Source: Limnoperna fortunei
Taxonomy: Eukaryota; Mollusca; Bivalvia; Mytilida; Modiolidae
Direction: 5' to 3'
Assembly: GCA_944474755.1 (NCBI GenBank)
Contig: OX104112.1
Span: forward strand, 50,418,774 to 50,482,773
Length of the DNA stretch: 64,000 bases
Shown here: positions 62,557 through 64,000 of the stretch, in pieces
Position numbering within the stretch: position 1 is the stretch's first letter
Layout: the number at the start of each line of letters is the position of its first letter
Notes under the pieces: model-generated
Seen by the model: the letters and a program-made list of their open reading frames with translations, nothing else
Databases searched by the model: none
What the model was told of the DNA's origin: nothing
Made by a program: the position numbers and the translations under genes

Positions 62557-63840
62557 GTAATTTATTTCGTTTTGTAATCGCATGAAATAGACTGATTGAA
62601 AATGTACGTGTTTTACTATGCATGTGTACATTACACGCGGTCTTAATATTATAATTATAATTCAAAATGGATACACAATATGCCAACATTCATGATACAG
62701 TTTCCTCTTGAAATATTTAAGTCGTCCAAACAAAGTATTTGCGACTTATAATTTTTGTACCGTTCATTATTATTCTTCTTAAGTCCCCGACCACGAACTC
62801 GCACAATCTATAGATAAATATGCTGAATAGAGGTATACATGTATTATCACATTTGAGTGCGATCATTTATTTAATATCCTTCAGAACGTTATCTAGAAAT
62901 GGCATATTAACCGTCAATAGATCTATTGATCATTGTAGTTTGTTGACCGCCAAATTCAAATTGACATCTATTTTGGGATTTGATAAAGTAACAGTATGAA
63001 AAGGTTATTGACAGGATTCATGGGCAACACAGATTGTTTAAATCATCAGACTGAACGGTATCACTCAGCCTTCGGCTTAGGGTAACAGTTCATACTTTTG
63101 CATAAAAAATAAGCTGTTGACCTTGAACCCAGTCAATAATGATTAATTATTGAATGCTTTTGAATGTTATTACATACAGTGACATAATGAAATTAAAACA
63201 CTTTTATTCATTCAAATGTCAAGTGTCCAATTCAATGAGTACATTCGACTTATGTATAATTCCAAGTGCTCACTAACAGCTGTTAGTGAGCACTTGGAAT
63301 TACGTAAGTCGAAGGTCAACTGACACGTAAAGTGATTCACGATGTTGATGAAAATAGCACCTGCATTGATTTTATTGAAAGTTTATGTGACAAGTTTAAT
63401 CTCTTAATGATTTAATCATGTTATTATTAATAATTAATCAGGAATACAATTAGTCACGTGTTGGAGTTTGTTATTAAACCTTTACATTCGATCTTATTCT
63501 AAACAATTGCTTTGCCTTTATGTTAAATAATTTGCAGTCAAGCGTTTTAACCTTGTGCATGTTACTATCTTTAGTATTTCATGGTAAAACATGACAGGCG
63601 GTTCAATTAGCAGTACGTTAAACATAAAAAATATCTCAAGAAGCAATTGTTTAGTGAATTTTGTATCCATCTTGAAAAATATGCTTCCGCCAATGAAATT
63701 AATACAAAATTATTGGATCTGTCGTCTGTTTAAATAGTTGGTGACAAATGCGAGAGTAATCTTAAGATATTTTTGTATATTTAGTTTCTTAGATATATCT
63801 AATACAAACTGTTTGTTCTTCCAATACAGTATTAATGAAG
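62557..63840. other. no further exon seen; two hairpins
   Basis: A membrane or tail exon for the upstream Ig gene was looked for and not found. An imperfect hairpin lies near 63052-63093 ('tgaac...cagcc ttc ggctt...gttca'). The near-perfect palindrome at 63246-63313 is listed separately. Confidence 0.5.
63246..63313. repeat. spacer-less near-perfect palindrome
   Basis: 'attccaagtgctcactaaca' on the left is mirrored exactly about 63279/63280 by 'tgttagtgagcacttggaat', with no loop. The outer arms ('cgactta' / 'taagtcg') match apart from a two-base length difference. It could extrude as a cruciform. Confidence 0.92.
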
Positions 63841-64000
63841 AACTCAGTGACCGTATGGGTAAAGTAGTTATTGCGGACTTACGCCTAACTGCTTAACTCG
63901 AGCCTTACTTGACAAGTGTGCGTTTTCTTGTCAAATATCAGAGATTTTCTACTGGTTCTATAGCTTTCTCACTCAGTAAAAACTGAACGCCATGGTAAAC
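63841..64000 (+). repeat. SINE copy cut by the window end
   Basis: 'cagtgaccgtatgggtaaag' resembles the box A head, 'gccttacttgacaagtgtgc' the middle, and 'aaaactgaacgccatggtaa' the start of the 3' domain. It is strongly diverged and continues past the window. Confidence 0.6.

Overview
This window is eukaryotic, A+T-rich, intron-containing and gene-poor. It is most likely from a bivalve mollusc, possibly a mytilid mussel. That assignment is an inference from several things: many copies of a tRNA-derived SINE whose 3' domain reads like 'agctgaaatattgct'; a LINE tail ending in (TGAT)n; an 'agctcacctgg' foldback/tandem repeat; and small immunoglobulin (Ig)-domain receptor genes built from phase 1-1 exons. 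Nothing here looks bacterial or organellar.

1-32.5 kb is almost gene-free. It holds a possible 3'-terminal exon of an unknown gene (216-545, followed by two AATAAA signals), a LINE/SINE tail (9.2-9.7 kb), two opposite-facing copies of a TTAA-flanked MITE (11.1 and 19.5 kb), and a 2.2 kb element made of 165-bp units paired into 330-bp dimers (21.2-23.4 kb). An old, strongly diverged multi-copy duplication (26.2-31.5 kb) follows.

32.5-41.5 kb is the gene core. A four-exon RGK-type (Rad/Gem/Rem-like) small GTPase (+, 32560-35144, 354 aa) and a three-exon single-Ig transmembrane protein with an ITIM-like tail motif (-, 41412-37880, 209 aa) are convergent. Between their 3' ends lies a 37-bp minisatellite of about 40 units (36139-37660), whose minus strand is open in all three frames.

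41.5-46 kb is repeat-rich: SINEs, a foldback hairpin, and a ~52-bp tandem array interrupted by a SINE.

45984-55583 is a DNA transposon of exactly 9,600 bp that can be delimited to the base. It is flanked by a 6-bp target duplication (TGATTG). Its terminal inverted repeats (~570-600 bp) are mostly arrays of a 21-bp repeat, as in foldback elements. It carries a minus-strand DDE (integrase-type) transposase with one intron and three frameshifts. It has itself been invaded: a 682-bp duplication containing 141-bp palindromes, a ~724-bp MITE with a nested 173-bp hairpin, and a 390-bp TIR element in the transposase intron.

56-61 kb holds a decayed non-LTR retrotransposon (APE endonuclease plus reverse transcriptase) and a separate minus-strand LINE 3' end. 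61-62.6 kb holds the 5' part of a second Ig gene (signal-peptide exon plus V-like exon, +), with a SINE in its intron. The window ends inside a further SINE copy.

The two Ig genes share architecture (short signal exon ending in phase 1, then one phase 1-1 Ig exon) and are probably members of one expanded receptor family. The rest is mainly a record of nested transposition.
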